Positions 9,101 to 18,362 of a stretch of DNA of 64,000 bases are shown here, in pieces. Source of the stretch: Paraburkholderia largidicola (GTDB taxonomy: Bacteria > Pseudomonadota > Gammaproteobacteria > Burkholderiales > Burkholderiaceae); contig NZ_AP023174.1 of the NCBI RefSeq assembly GCF_013426895.1, positions 2,108,001-2,172,000 on the forward strand. The letters are read 5' to 3'. The notes under the pieces are model-generated. The model was not told where the DNA came from. It saw only the letters and a list, made by a program, of their open reading frames with translations, and did no database searches. The translations under genes were made by a program, and so were the position numbers. Every line of letters begins with the position of its first letter. The stretch's first letter is position 1.

Positions 9101-10042
9101 TTATAGTTTTGCGGCCCGCTCAGGTGTGAGCCTGCCGCGCACGAAGTCCCACAGGCCGATCAGATTGCCGCCCAGCCGGCCGCGGCGGTCGATCCAGGGC
9201 TCCGGCGCAAAGCTGCGCACGACGTTGCTCGCGACATTGCGCAGAACATGATCGAGCGCGGCGCGCAAAGGCATGGTCTTCTTTCTCGCCAGATAGAGCG
9301 GATTGATGACCTGCGAATAGCCGAGCTTGCGGCCGGACACCCTGCCCCGCTTGACCCCCAGATGCACGCCGAGTGCCGTGTTGATGCGCACGACACGACC
9401 GCCCCGATTCCAGATCTGGCCGCCAAAATCGCGATCTTCCTGCCAGCCATACAACACGAGACGCTCGTCGAACCGGAGTCCGGCAATGCTGCTGGCCCGG
9501 AATGCCATGTTGCATCCGTAGGGTCCGCCCGTCGACGCGACGTTCAGGATTGCCGGAACGTCGATGGCTGTTGCGAGAATCGCTTGTCCTTCTTCAACGG
9601 AATAACCCGGCCCGTGGATGCCATCCGCGAGTACCGTTCCCGTGACGCAGGCAATAGCGGGATCGCTGTCCAGCGTCTTGAGCACTTCCGCGATCCATTT
9701 GCTGTGCATCAGGAAATCATCGTCCAGCAGTACTACGACATCGAAGTCACCCGGCACGTGCTTCAGCGCATGATTACGTTGCACGGTCAAACCAGGCTGG
9801 CCTTTGATCACGAGCAATCCGGGTCGGCTTGCGAGCGTGCCCGCATCCTCGTCCGTTACACAGGAGACGATGATCAGATCCGGCCGCACGGTCTGCGAAT
9901 CGACGAAGGCGACGACACGTTCAAGCACTTCGGCGCGCCCGCGTGTGGCGAAGATCAGGCAGACCTTTGCATCCCTGGCGGACGATGGCAGGCTCATTTC
10001 CCCGGACAGGGCTACTTGCGAACAGACAGTCGAATTCAACAT
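9101..10042 (-). CDS. Glycosyltransferase family 2 (GT-A)
   Basis: A 313-residue protein with the GT2 inverting-enzyme layout. AKVCLIFATRGRAEVLERVV (about 25-44) starts the nucleotide-binding fold, and FDVVVLLDDDFLM (about 95-107) carries the DDD metal site. WQEDRDFGGQIWNRGG (about 212-227) supplies the ED catalytic-base region. It should add one sugar of the repeat unit in the cytoplasm. The ATG at 10042 follows GAGGTGA with almost no spacing; an ATG at 9997 (MSLPSSARDAK) is a fair alternative. It lies between the other GT4 gene and the polymerase gene in the same direction. Confidence 0.85.
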   Translation of the reverse strand: MLNSTVCSQVALSGEMSLPSSARDAKVCLIFATRGRAEVLERVVAFVDSQTVRPDLIIVSCVTDEDAGTLASRPGLLVIKGQPGLTVQRNHALKHVPGDFDVVVLLDDDFLMHSKWIAEVLKTLDSDPAIACVTGTVLADGIHGPGYSVEEGQAILATAIDVPAILNVASTGGPYGCNMAFRASSIAGLRFDERLVLYGWQEDRDFGGQIWNRGGRVVRINTALGVHLGVKRGRVSGRKLGYSQVINPLYLARKKTMPLRAALDHVLRNVASNVVRSFAPEPWIDRRGRLGGNLIGLWDFVRGRLTPERAAKL

Positions 10043-10305
10043 TCACCTCGTCGGCCAATGCATGCTTTTCTGGAAACCGGAAAAGACAGCCCGTCTTGCG
10101 CCGGACTCAATCGTTCCGACCGCGCCAATGGAGCAAGCCATTCCAGCCAGCATCTCGACGACCATGCTATCGGTGCCGCAGACGCAGCACTGCTGCCTAC
10201 CCCACGCAAACGCACGTATCCCGAACGCCGAAGCGTGCACTGCATGCGATGCGACTCATGGCTGCCTGCACCCGTCCCGATCGAGCAAAGCAACAACAGA
10301 GGCGC

Positions 10306-11706
10306 TCATCCCTGAATGCGGCGCGCGCCCCATTCCTGACGCCCGGGCGCGCGTCTCGGCACGCGCTGCGAAAGCGCGCTCGCTGCAGCCGCAAACAGGT
10401 AGAAGGTCGAGCCGAGTTCGAACACGCCGGCTGCAAGCGACGCGACGATCAAGGTCGCGAGCATGCCATGCCGTGCCGCGTGGCAGACGGCGCGTTCCGT
10501 CAGCGGGTAATGCGACGACACGGGCGACAGCAGCGTTTTGCCGAGGAACATCCCATAGCAGATCACGCCCACGATACCCAGGTTTGCCAGCACCACCACG
10601 AGGAAGCTCGATGCACGAATGCTGCCCAATCCCACGCCGATCCCGTATGTCTCAAGAAAGTTGGTCACGCCTTGCGTGTTCCAGCTCATTCGTTCGATAC
10701 CGGACGAGCTATCTGCCTTGCTCATGACCGTGGTGTCGACGAAGTCGGCCAGCGCTTTCGCCACGCTCGGCATGAAGAGGATGACGTAGAGGGTGCCGAG
10801 CACGCCCGCGCAGGCGGCGATGATCCACATGCGCTGCTGGCGCTCGACGGCGCCGGGCGCGACACGCCCCGGCCGACTGATCACCTGTATGCACATATAC
10901 GCTGCAAGTCCGACATAGGCGGTGCCTGAAGTGGACATCAGCAACAGTGTGCCCGTCGCGATCGCGAGCGCGCCTGCCAGTTTCGGACGATAGCCGAGCA
11001 GCCAGAGATTGAGGCAGAACACGAACAGCGGCAGCGTGAAACTCGAAAACGCGGACGTCTCGGCGAACGTGCCGGTGATACGCACCAGTCCGCCCAGCTC
11101 TTCGCCGCTCAAGTCGGCGTACTGAGCCGTCTTGATGACCGACATCACATCCAGACCCACAGCATGCGTGACGAAATCGATCACGCCCGCGGACACATCG
11201 AGGATCGTGAGCAGAAAAATGCCGTTCGCGAGCGCCCGGTAGGCGCCACGATATTTGAGGAACGCATACATGCAGGCAAACACGACCAGATCGCCCACCA
11301 GATAGATCGCCTGCGAAAGATTGCCCGAAACGGGGCCGAGCGGCTGCACCACGATGGCGCCCGTGAGACCGCGGTCGACCGGGAACACGAAGGTCGAGCC
11401 CTGCAGAAGACGCGGCAGCATAATGGCGCCGGCGACACCCCACACGCAGGTACAGAGCAGCCAGAAGCCCGGCTTGTCCATCGAGAGCGCGTCGCCGATT
11501 CCCTTGCCGCCGACGAGATTGAACGCCCTTAGCGCAAAGAAAACGAGAAAGAGCTGTGCCGGCATGATGCCGATCGTGCCCAGACTCAGCGCAAGCGTCA
11601 TTGCGAACAGCGAAAACGCCGCCATCGCGTAAATGGCGCCGCGAAATGACGTATAGAGCACCAGTAGTCCGATGACGATGACCAGGACTCCGTATATGGA
11701 CGGCAC
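10306..11706 (-). CDS. wzy: Wzy-like polysaccharide polymerase / O-antigen ligase family
   Basis: A 466-residue integral membrane protein. The frame is open much further upstream, but that part is only the opposite side of the next gene. The start is the GTG at 11706, preceded by a near-perfect AGGAGGTGA, and the protein then opens VPSIYGVLVIVIGLLVLYTS. Many hydrophobic spans follow, with a long polar loop rich in charged residues near the C-terminal third (FVDTTVMSKADSSSGIERM), the arrangement seen in Wzy and WaaL proteins. Sequence alone does not separate polymerase from ligase. The presence of Wzx, Wza and Wzc homologues makes a Wzy polymerase, acting in the periplasmic leaflet, the better reading. 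Confidence 0.8.
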   Translation of the reverse strand: MPSIYGVLVIVIGLLVLYTSFRGAIYAMAAFSLFAMTLALSLGTIGIMPAQLFLVFFALRAFNLVGGKGIGDALSMDKPGFWLLCTCVWGVAGAIMLPRLLQGSTFVFPVDRGLTGAIVVQPLGPVSGNLSQAIYLVGDLVVFACMYAFLKYRGAYRALANGIFLLTILDVSAGVIDFVTHAVGLDVMSVIKTAQYADLSGEELGGLVRITGTFAETSAFSSFTLPLFVFCLNLWLLGYRPKLAGALAIATGTLLLMSTSGTAYVGLAAYMCIQVISRPGRVAPGAVERQQRMWIIAACAGVLGTLYVILFMPSVAKALADFVDTTVMSKADSSSGIERMSWNTQGVTNFLETYGIGVGLGSIRASSFLVVVLANLGIVGVICYGMFLGKTLLSPVSSHYPLTERAVCHAARHGMLATLIVASLAAGVFELGSTFYLFAAAASALSQRVPRRAPGRQEWGARRIQG

Positions 11707-11764
11707 TGCTTCACCTCCTGTCCGTTCACTGCATGCAGGCGTGAACGACCTGTTGTTGCACGAC

Positions 11765-12982
11765 TCAGGCGGAACGCCAGCGGCGAATCTCCGGCGCCGG
11801 ATCGGCGGGTACCCGGCTGGCTTCGACGGCGCGCTCCACCACGCCCAGGAATTCACGCTTGAAGCGCTCTTTCGTAAAGCGCAGCGCGTTGCGGCGGCAC
11901 ACGTCCGCGCGGAACGGCGGCGACTGTTCGAAGCGCTCCACCGCGTCGACGATGGACGCCACGGTCTGTTCGCCGAAAAAGAGTCCAGTCGCGCGTTCGG
12001 GGTCCTGTGATTCGACGACGATCTCCCGCACGCCGCCACGGCCCAACGCAATGACAGGCGTCCCGCAGGCCTGCGCTTCGACCACCGAAATACCGAAGTC
12101 TTCTTCCGCGGCAAACACGAATGCACGCGCGCGCTGCATGTAATCCACCAGCGCGGCATCGGGCTGATAGCCGAGCAGCGTCACATTGGGTGTCGCGCAT
12201 GCCTTGGCGCGTGCGAAATCCGTTCCGTCGCCGATCACCACGAGGCGCCGCGAAGGCATCGCCGCGAAGGCTTCGACGAGCAGCGGAATGCGTTTGTACG
12301 GAACCATGCGCGAGGCAATCAGGTAAAAGTCCTCGCGCTCCGTGCTGAGTTCGAAACGCTCGACATCGACGGGCGGATAGACCACCGTCGCATCGCTACC
12401 GTAGGCCTTGCGAATGCGCCGGCCCACGAAGGCCGAATTGGCGACAAAGGCATCCACGCCATGCGCGGTGCGATGATCCCAGATACGCATGTAATGAAGC
12501 AGCAGACGCACGATCCAGCTCTTCATGCCGCGCTGCATGCCCGCTTCGGCCAGATATTGATGCTGCAGATCCCACGCGTAACGAATCGGCGAATGCACAT
12601 AGCTCACGTGGACCTGATGCGGGCCCGTCAGCACGCCCTTGGCCACCGCATGGTTCGACGAAATCACGAGATCGTAGCCGGACAGATCGAACTGCTCGAT
12701 CGCCAGCGGCATCAGCGGAAGATAGTGGCGAAACGATTTGCGCGCACGCGGCAGATGCTGGATGAACGAGGTATGCGCGCGTTTCCCGCCCAGCACGTCA
12801 CGCTGCGCTTCAGGAAAAAAATCGACGACGCTGTACAGATCGGCATGGGGGAACAGTTGAAGAATCTGCTCGACCACTTTTTCCGAACCTGCATACGCAG
12901 CGAGCCAGTCATGTACGAGCGCTACGCGGCCAAAGCGACGTATGTCGTTAGCAGGGGTTGGGGCAAGCGTTACATTAGCCAC
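11765..12982 (-). CDS. Glycosyltransferase family 4 (GT-B)
   Basis: A 405-residue GT4 enzyme. The GTG at 12982 lies in the last codons of the upstream GT4 gene with GGAG nearby, so the two are translationally coupled; the open frame further upstream is a shadow. The protein opens with RVALVHDWLAAYAGSEKVVE, the HDWL-xxxGSE pattern of WbaZ-like mannosyl/rhamnosyl-type transferases. ISSNHAVAKGVL and YVHSPIRYAWDL follow (about 120-155). The donor half has LIASRMVPYKRIPLLVEAF and VFAAEEDFGISVVEAQACG, with the expected EX7E glutamates. It should act in the cytoplasm on the lipid-linked acceptor. The donor is not certain. Confidence 0.88.
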   Translation of the reverse strand: MANVTLAPTPANDIRRFGRVALVHDWLAAYAGSEKVVEQILQLFPHADLYSVVDFFPEAQRDVLGGKRAHTSFIQHLPRARKSFRHYLPLMPLAIEQFDLSGYDLVISSNHAVAKGVLTGPHQVHVSYVHSPIRYAWDLQHQYLAEAGMQRGMKSWIVRLLLHYMRIWDHRTAHGVDAFVANSAFVGRRIRKAYGSDATVVYPPVDVERFELSTEREDFYLIASRMVPYKRIPLLVEAFAAMPSRRLVVIGDGTDFARAKACATPNVTLLGYQPDAALVDYMQRARAFVFAAEEDFGISVVEAQACGTPVIALGRGGVREIVVESQDPERATGLFFGEQTVASIVDAVERFEQSPPFRADVCRRNALRFTKERFKREFLGVVERAVEASRVPADPAPEIRRWRSA

Positions 12983-14073
12983 GGCGAAATCTCCTCGATC
13001 AACCGGGCAGCCGTCGCGCGCCAGGTCAGTTCTTCTGTCCGTACGCGGCCTCGCTCGCGCAGGCTTGCACGCAACGTGGCGTCGGCGGTGATCCGTTCGA
13101 GCAGGCGCGCCAGTTCTGCGGGATCGTCGGGCGACGTGTAGAGCACGGCATCGCCGCACGCTTCCTGCACGGCGGGCAGTCTCGAAGCGATGACGGGACA
13201 GCCCAGTGCCAGCGCTTCGACGGGCGGCAGTCCGAAGCCCTCGTAGCGCGACGGATAGACAAAGCATGCTGCACGCCGGTAAAGCGCGGCCAGTTCGCCA
13301 TCGCTCACGTAGCCGAGGTGCTTCACGAAGGCGGGTAACGCATCCCTGCCCGCCCCGTACACCCGCGCATCGCCGCCGCCCACCACCACGATGTCGAACT
13401 GCGCATCGTCGATGAGACGCGCGGCTTCGGCCACGAGCTGAAAATTCTTGTGCCGGTTGAGGCTCCCGACGGCAAGCACGAAAGGACGCCCGTTCAGCGT
13501 GGGCGCCACGGTCCCTTCATCCTCTTGCACGCGCAACATGTGCTCGCCGCTCTCCGACACGACGCCGATCTTGCCGGCTGGAATCCGGTAGGCGTCACAC
13601 AGTTCACGCCGCGAGAATTCCGACACGGTAATGACACGCTGAGATACGCGGCCAAGGCGCGGCGCCATCAACCGATACCAGGCGACAAACGACCGGCTGT
13701 AGCTGTCCGGCACGCGCGTGGGCGCCGCATCGTGCAGGACCGTCACCTGACGGCGGTACAGCAGCGGTCCCGAGTTGCACAGATTGAGCAGCAAGCGGCC
13801 GCGCGCAGCCTGCGGTAACGCGAGTTGCTCCCAGCGCAGACCTCCGCCTTTACCGCTGGCTCGCAGCCCGACGTGCCGAAACGGATTGGACATACCAGTC
13901 AGCGCTTCGGGCACGATGATCTCGACCTGCAATCCGGCCACGAGCGGATCACGCAACTCGATCAGTTGATCGAGTGCCCGGATGGTCTCGAACGCGAAGC
14001 GATCGACACCCGTCGCACGTCGACCGAGGAAGCGACCATTGATCAGCAGATTGGGGGCATGCGCGTGTTTCAT
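12970..14073 (-). CDS. Glycosyltransferase family 4 (GT-B)
   Basis: A 367-residue GT4 enzyme starting at the ATG at 14073 (MKHAHAPNLLINGRFLGRRA). Its N-terminal half (LLLNLCNSGPLLY, VLHDAAPTRVPDSYS, ITVSEFSRRELC) matches the pattern of the GT4 at 7887-8984, a sign of duplication and divergence within the locus. The donor-binding half has FVLAVGSLNRHKNFQLV and YPSRYEGFGLPPVEALALG with the conserved glutamates. It is the first gene of a leftward run (GT4, GT4, Wzy, GT2, GT4) and is divergent from the glycoside hydrolase, so its promoter should lie in 14074-14475. It probably adds a second or third sugar to the undecaprenyl-linked chain. Confidence 0.88.
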   Translation of the reverse strand: MKHAHAPNLLINGRFLGRRATGVDRFAFETIRALDQLIELRDPLVAGLQVEIIVPEALTGMSNPFRHVGLRASGKGGGLRWEQLALPQAARGRLLLNLCNSGPLLYRRQVTVLHDAAPTRVPDSYSRSFVAWYRLMAPRLGRVSQRVITVSEFSRRELCDAYRIPAGKIGVVSESGEHMLRVQEDEGTVAPTLNGRPFVLAVGSLNRHKNFQLVAEAARLIDDAQFDIVVVGGGDARVYGAGRDALPAFVKHLGYVSDGELAALYRRAACFVYPSRYEGFGLPPVEALALGCPVIASRLPAVQEACGDAVLYTSPDDPAELARLLERITADATLRASLRERGRVRTEELTWRATAARLIEEISPWLM

Positions 14074-14475
14074 CGACAGGGTCCGAGGTATCGCTCATGA
14101 CCGGACGTCATCCGTGCGCGAAGTCACCGCAGCACACGACCGGATTCGACAAGCCACGCCTTGCTATTTATATGGCTCGAAGTGTGGCCGATGTCCCCTC
14201 TTGCGAATGTTCGCCGTCGCTCATGGCGTGTCAATTCGCGTGCGCCATCCCAATACTGAACGCCTGAGCGTTATCTGCAGACCGCGCCGTTTGCACGACA
14301 AGTGAAATCCGATGTGCCGCGGAACAGGTATCCGTTCGCCGTCGCACACACCTGGGATGCAACGACGCCTCAGAATGAGCGCTGCATGCGCCTCCACCCG
14401 AGGCGAACCCATCGAGGAAGCCGCCGTGGAGCAAAGCGCCCGCGGCCGGCCACCTTCGTACGCGAGGAATACGCC
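14074..14475. promoter_or_regulatory. Divergent intergenic region (GT4 operon / glycoside hydrolase)
   Basis: About 400 bases separate the divergent starts. The rightward frame is open from 14302, but the protein before 14476 is Arg/Pro-rich and looks non-coding. An AT-rich block (CTATTTATATGG, about 14162-14173) is the best -10 candidate for the rightward gene. I see no clear operator. Confidence 0.4.
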
Positions 14476-15852
14476 GTGAAGCATCCTGTAGCAAGCATCC
14501 CTGCCCTGCCTGACCGCCAATCCCTCTCTCATGGTTCGCGCCGCGCAGGCCGGGCGACGCTGCACAGACGGCTCGAAAGCCTCGCTGCGGCCCTTTGCGC
14601 GCTTGCATGGGTATCGGCCGCGTACGCTGCCGATCCCGTGCGAGCCATGCCTGTCGACGCCTTCATCGACACGCTCGGTGTCGTTACCCACGTCAACTAC
14701 ACGGATGGCGCGTACGCGAATGTGCGCAACGTCGCCGACAATATGAAGTGGCTCGGCATCCGCCACGTGCGCGACTATACGCCCGGCCCGAGCGCACCGT
14801 TCGGGGCGTATTCCTACCTCGCGCAGCACGGCGTGCGGTTCAATTTTCTGGTGCGCTCGAACATCGCGGAGTCGATCGAACTGGCCGCGAAGCTGAATAC
14901 CGAAGTGCCCGGCAGCATCGCGGCCATCGAAGGCTTCAACGAGATCGACAACTTTCCCATTCCGTACCGTGGCCTGACGGGCGCGGCGGCCGGACTCGCC
15001 GCCCAGCGCGAGATCTACGCGCGTGTACGCGGCACGAAGGAACTCGCGGGCGTCCCCGTCTACGATCTCACCGGCTTCGACACCCGAACAGTCGAAACGC
15101 GTGCCGATTCCGCCGATTACGCCAATCAGCATGCGTACCCGCAAAACGGCAATCAGCCTACCTACAACTCGCCCGGCGGCAGCTGGATACCCGCGGCCAT
15201 TTACAGTGTCAAGAAGTTCAACCTGCCGATCGTCATCACCGAGTTCGGTTACTTCTCGATGCCGCAATCGGGTTGGTACATGATCGGCGTCGACGAGGCG
15301 ACCCAGGCCAAGGCCATTTTGAACGGCTATATGGATTCGGCGGCGGCGGGCGTGAAGCGGATCTATGTCTACGAACTGCTCGACGAAAAGTCCGATCCTC
15401 AGAACAAGAGCGGCGAGATGCACTTCGGGATGTTTCGTTTCGATAACAGCCCCAAGCCCGTGGCCCACGCGGTTCGCAATCTCACGTCGATCCTCAACGC
15501 CAGCACGGCGACACGTGCCAAGAGCGCGGCGCGCAACACGCTCCCGTACACGCTGTCGGACATGCCCCCATCGGCGAACAGTCTGCTGCTGCAGAAAAAG
15601 GACGGCCGCTTCGTGCTCGTGCTGTGGAACGAATCGCAGATCTGGGACCGGGCGAAGGGAACGCCCGTTACGATGCCGCCTGCACGCATCAACGTCGATT
15701 TCGGTGCGACGGCACGCCGTGTCGATGTGTACGATCCGCTCGTGTCGGCGGCGCCGATCACAACTCAACGCGACGTGCGTCAACTCCCCGTAGACGTGCC
15801 CGACCACGTCATTCTGCTTGAAGTCACGCTCGCGGATACGCCAGGATCCTGA
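14476..15852 (+). CDS. Secreted clan-A glycoside hydrolase (GH39/PslG-like)
   Basis: About 458 residues from the GTG at 14476, which has GAGGA seven bases upstream. The N-terminus is basic (SRRAGRATLHRRLES), followed by LAAALCALAWVSAAYA, a signal peptide cut before ADPV. The mature part has a TIM-barrel pattern: VVTHVNYTDGAY, WLGIRHVRDY, the acid/base site IEGFNEIDNF (about residue 158), the HAYPQNG loop, and the nucleophile strand IVITEFGYFS (about 255). Both catalytic glutamates are therefore present. Such enzymes in exopolysaccharide loci (PslG in Pseudomonas is the model) trim or edit the polymer in the periplasm. It faces the GT operon divergently. The substrate is probably the local polymer, by inference from position. 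Confidence 0.82.
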   Translation: MKHPVASIPALPDRQSLSHGSRRAGRATLHRRLESLAAALCALAWVSAAYAADPVRAMPVDAFIDTLGVVTHVNYTDGAYANVRNVADNMKWLGIRHVRDYTPGPSAPFGAYSYLAQHGVRFNFLVRSNIAESIELAAKLNTEVPGSIAAIEGFNEIDNFPIPYRGLTGAAAGLAAQREIYARVRGTKELAGVPVYDLTGFDTRTVETRADSADYANQHAYPQNGNQPTYNSPGGSWIPAAIYSVKKFNLPIVITEFGYFSMPQSGWYMIGVDEATQAKAILNGYMDSAAAGVKRIYVYELLDEKSDPQNKSGEMHFGMFRFDNSPKPVAHAVRNLTSILNASTATRAKSAARNTLPYTLSDMPPSANSLLLQKKDGRFVLVLWNESQIWDRAKGTPVTMPPARINVDFGATARRVDVYDPLVSAAPITTQRDVRQLPVDVPDHVILLEVTLADTPGS

Positions 15853-15894
15853 GGGTCTGCGGCATCATGAGATTCAAGCCTCAGCAATGCGAAT

Positions 15895-15936
15895 GTGGGC
15901 ACGAGCAGCGCGTATCGGCTCGCCTGCTGTGCCCAC
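15895..15936. terminator. Putative bidirectional hairpin between convergent genes
   Basis: GTGGGCA (15895-15901) pairs with TGCCCAC (15930-15936), with an inner CGAG/CTCG stem. It sits between the convergent hydrolase and JmjC-like genes. There is no T run, so factor-independent termination is uncertain. Confidence 0.4.
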
Positions 15937-15947
15937 GATGTTCGGCT

Positions 15948-16940
15948 TCAGCGCTTGACCAGTCGCCGAACCGCATTCAGCGGTGATTTCAGCCGCGTCA
16001 TCGGCGCGAAGACGACTTCCGAATAGGTCTTTGGATCGCGGCTCTCCAGCGTGGAGATGACTGTTCTCTTCACACTGTCGCGCAAGGACGAGAGCCCCGG
16101 CGGCACCGGCTTCAGACCTATCCTGCGCAGAATGTAGTTCGCCTGATAAACCCTCGCACGGTCCTCGAGAGACCTCATGCAGTAGCCAATGCTCACACTC
16201 ACCGAGATATTGTCGTCGTTCTTTACCCAGTGCGGCGCCAATGGCGGGTGATGTACCACGTGTCCCGGTTCGAGCCTGTAGACCGTACCGCGATCCTGCA
16301 TTTCCCGACGATAGAACGCCGCTTCGGCATTTCCGTTGTAGAAGCGTTCGACCTCACGATCCGGCACCAGCTCGCGATCGCTCGCAGGGAACAGGCACAC
16401 GTCCTTCGAGCCCTGCACCTGGAAGAGAAAGTTGGTCTCGTGATCGATATGGAACGGTGTCGAGATATTCGGCGACGCGAGGAACAGCGTCATAGTTGCC
16501 CACGTGATGTCCTCGCGCAGCGGCAAGCCCGACAAGGCTTCAAGTTCGGACGTAATGCTGTCAAGCACTTCCGCATACGCGGGGTCGTAATCCTGCGCGC
16601 GGCTCAGCTTGATCCACGTACCCATTTCACCCAGACGGGACACCGTCTCGGCCAGCCGCTCGCTCTGCGGCATCGCCGTGAACTTCGCATCGATCGAGGC
16701 GCGCTTGAAGTTGAGAGCACTGAAATCGCGGTTCGAATGGCGGTCGATTACCCGCCTGGCGAGTTCAACGATCCTGGGGATTTCGAACAGGCCGCTTTGA
16801 TGCAACGTATGTTCGAACTTGAATGAATGGAGATTGAAATTGCTTTTGAATTCGCTCGTGGACACCTGAAGAATCTTGTCGTCGAAGGGCAACTGGTGCG
16901 ATGGATCAGTCAACACAGTAGCATCGCTCGGCACAGACAT
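15948..16940 (-). CDS. JmjC/cupin-like protein, putative Fe(II)/2-oxoglutarate oxygenase
   Basis: A 330-residue soluble protein. The centre has STPFHIDHETNFLFQVQG (about 160-177), where HID gives the HxD iron pair, then KDVCLFP. The segment YRLEPGHVVHHPPLAPHWVK (about 219-238) has the PGD-like turn and a distal histidine (PHW), the three-ligand layout of JmjC/cupin_8 oxygenases. The conserved PHWV is like FIH-type proteins. No signal peptide is present. AAGGTG stands close before the ATG at 16940. Its place next to a methyltransferase inside an exopolysaccharide locus suggests a role in tailoring a sugar or a pathway protein, but members of this family also hydroxylate proteins. The assignment to fold is firm; the substrate is unknown. 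Confidence 0.72.
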   Translation of the reverse strand: MSVPSDATVLTDPSHQLPFDDKILQVSTSEFKSNFNLHSFKFEHTLHQSGLFEIPRIVELARRVIDRHSNRDFSALNFKRASIDAKFTAMPQSERLAETVSRLGEMGTWIKLSRAQDYDPAYAEVLDSITSELEALSGLPLREDITWATMTLFLASPNISTPFHIDHETNFLFQVQGSKDVCLFPASDRELVPDREVERFYNGNAEAAFYRREMQDRGTVYRLEPGHVVHHPPLAPHWVKNDDNISVSVSIGYCMRSLEDRARVYQANYILRRIGLKPVPPGLSSLRDSVKRTVISTLESRDPKTYSEVVFAPMTRLKSPLNAVRRLVKR

Positions 16941-17083
16941 GGGACACCTTCACGGTTAGAGAAACAATGCGAATGCACTTCTATCAGGCAACAACAGGGA
17001 GACCGGGTTCGTCACCGCGCAGCCTGTGCCTGGCGCCGCTGTCCTTCGTGCGCGCCTGCCGCGCTTTTCCCACTGCATCTCTT

Positions 17084-17938
17084 CTATGTCGCTGCCGTTG
17101 CGGGATGACGCTCGAAATGCACGCCTTCGAGAAACGGTACGGCACGTTCGGGATGGAACGGGATGTCCACGCTCAGTTCCGGAACCATCCATCGGTCGCG
17201 CAGACGGTAGCCATGCGCTTCGAAATAGTCCATGAACTTCCGACGGCTGAAGAGCCGATACGGCATCGCGCTCGTCACATGATTCTGTATCGTCCAGACT
17301 TCGCCGTCGTCCATCAGCGGCACTTTGTTGATGAGGATGTGGGACGGCAGAGTCTTCACGTTTTCGAGAATGCCCGGCCCTTTCTCGCCGAGCGGATCGG
17401 GCAGATATTGCATGACGCCCAGCATCAGCATGATGTTGGACGACGGCGCTTCGACGAGCTCCGTGCCGAAGCTGATCATCGGCGATTTCAGCTGTTGATG
17501 GCGAGCGATGCCGCGCTTCACCATTGCCGGGACGTCGACGACGTGCCAGCGCATGGGGGAAGACAGAAGGCCATAGCGCATACAGATTTCATAGAAGACC
17601 CCACCAGCGCCGCCGACGTCGAGGATCGCGTTGCCTGACTTCAGCAGCTTGGTCAGCCACAGCAGCACGGCAAACTGCGAGGTCTGAAAAACTTGCGGTG
17701 CGGCTTCTTCCGGCTTCTCGTTGACGAGAATTTTCGCGATGCCCTCGTCGTTCCAGCCGACCTTGTTGAAATCCGTCGCAGCACGCTCGGCATCCTCGAA
17801 GCTGCCGTAAAGGCCGAGGAAATTATTCATCTGCTGGCACCAGACGGTCTTCGCGTAGAGCCGGGGCAAACCCGGAATTTTTCCGAGCCAGGCGCCGATG
17901 AAGCTATGCATCAAAATGGCTTTCAGCACTTTCTTCAT
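17084..17938 (-). CDS. Putative SAM methyltransferase, TIGR04325 (LIC12133) type
   Basis: About 284 residues from the ATG at 17938 (MKKVLKAILMHSFIGAWLGK), preferred over an upstream alternative because GGAA precedes it. Residues NAILDVGGAGGVFYEICMRY (about 117-136) form the SAM-binding motif I, and MRWHVVDVPAMVKRG supplies the acidic end of the second strand. NIMLMLGVMQYLPDP corresponds to motif IV. These match the LIC12133 family of putative methyltransferases found in O-antigen and capsule loci. It is expected to O-methylate a sugar of the repeat unit. It lies 143 bases upstream of the JmjC-like gene in the same direction, probably in one transcript starting in 17939-18362. Confidence 0.75.
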   Translation of the reverse strand: MKKVLKAILMHSFIGAWLGKIPGLPRLYAKTVWCQQMNNFLGLYGSFEDAERAATDFNKVGWNDEGIAKILVNEKPEEAAPQVFQTSQFAVLLWLTKLLKSGNAILDVGGAGGVFYEICMRYGLLSSPMRWHVVDVPAMVKRGIARHQQLKSPMISFGTELVEAPSSNIMLMLGVMQYLPDPLGEKGPGILENVKTLPSHILINKVPLMDDGEVWTIQNHVTSAMPYRLFSRRKFMDYFEAHGYRLRDRWMVPELSVDIPFHPERAVPFLEGVHFERHPATAAT

Positions 17939-18362
17939 GAGAGTTCCAGGTGAGCGTGACAGCAATTTCCACGATGCATGCGCGCATTCTCATTGCACGC
18001 AGCGAGCACGCTTTCAGGCTACTACCCCGCCTGTCGGTCAAACGTGCGTTGACTAACATCCCCGCCTATTGAGCCTGGATTGATGGGAGAGCGAGATGCT
18101 CCCTATGAGCCGGATGGTGTTCTGCGAGAGATGGCCAGCGCTAGCCGAAGACGAAGGTCTGCGGGGCCCGATCAGGCGAGAAAGTCCGGATCAGGCGGAC
18201 CGCGCGGGGTCAGTATGCGAATCCGTTTCGCCATTTGCTGGATTGCGTACGGTTACCCACAAAACTGCGCACTCGCTTGCAGCTTTGTAATGTCAGAATA
18301 ACCGCGGCAATGCGGAGCATCCGCTCCGGCCGGCATTGGAACGCGCGGACCGCGCCCCTTAC
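17939..18362. promoter_or_regulatory. Divergent intergenic region (methyltransferase / acyltransferase)
   Basis: 424 bases between divergent starts. TTGCAG near 18278 with AT-rich sequence 15-20 bases on is a possible rightward promoter, and TTGACT near 18050 another. Neither has a convincing partner box. No gene is seen. Confidence 0.3.
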
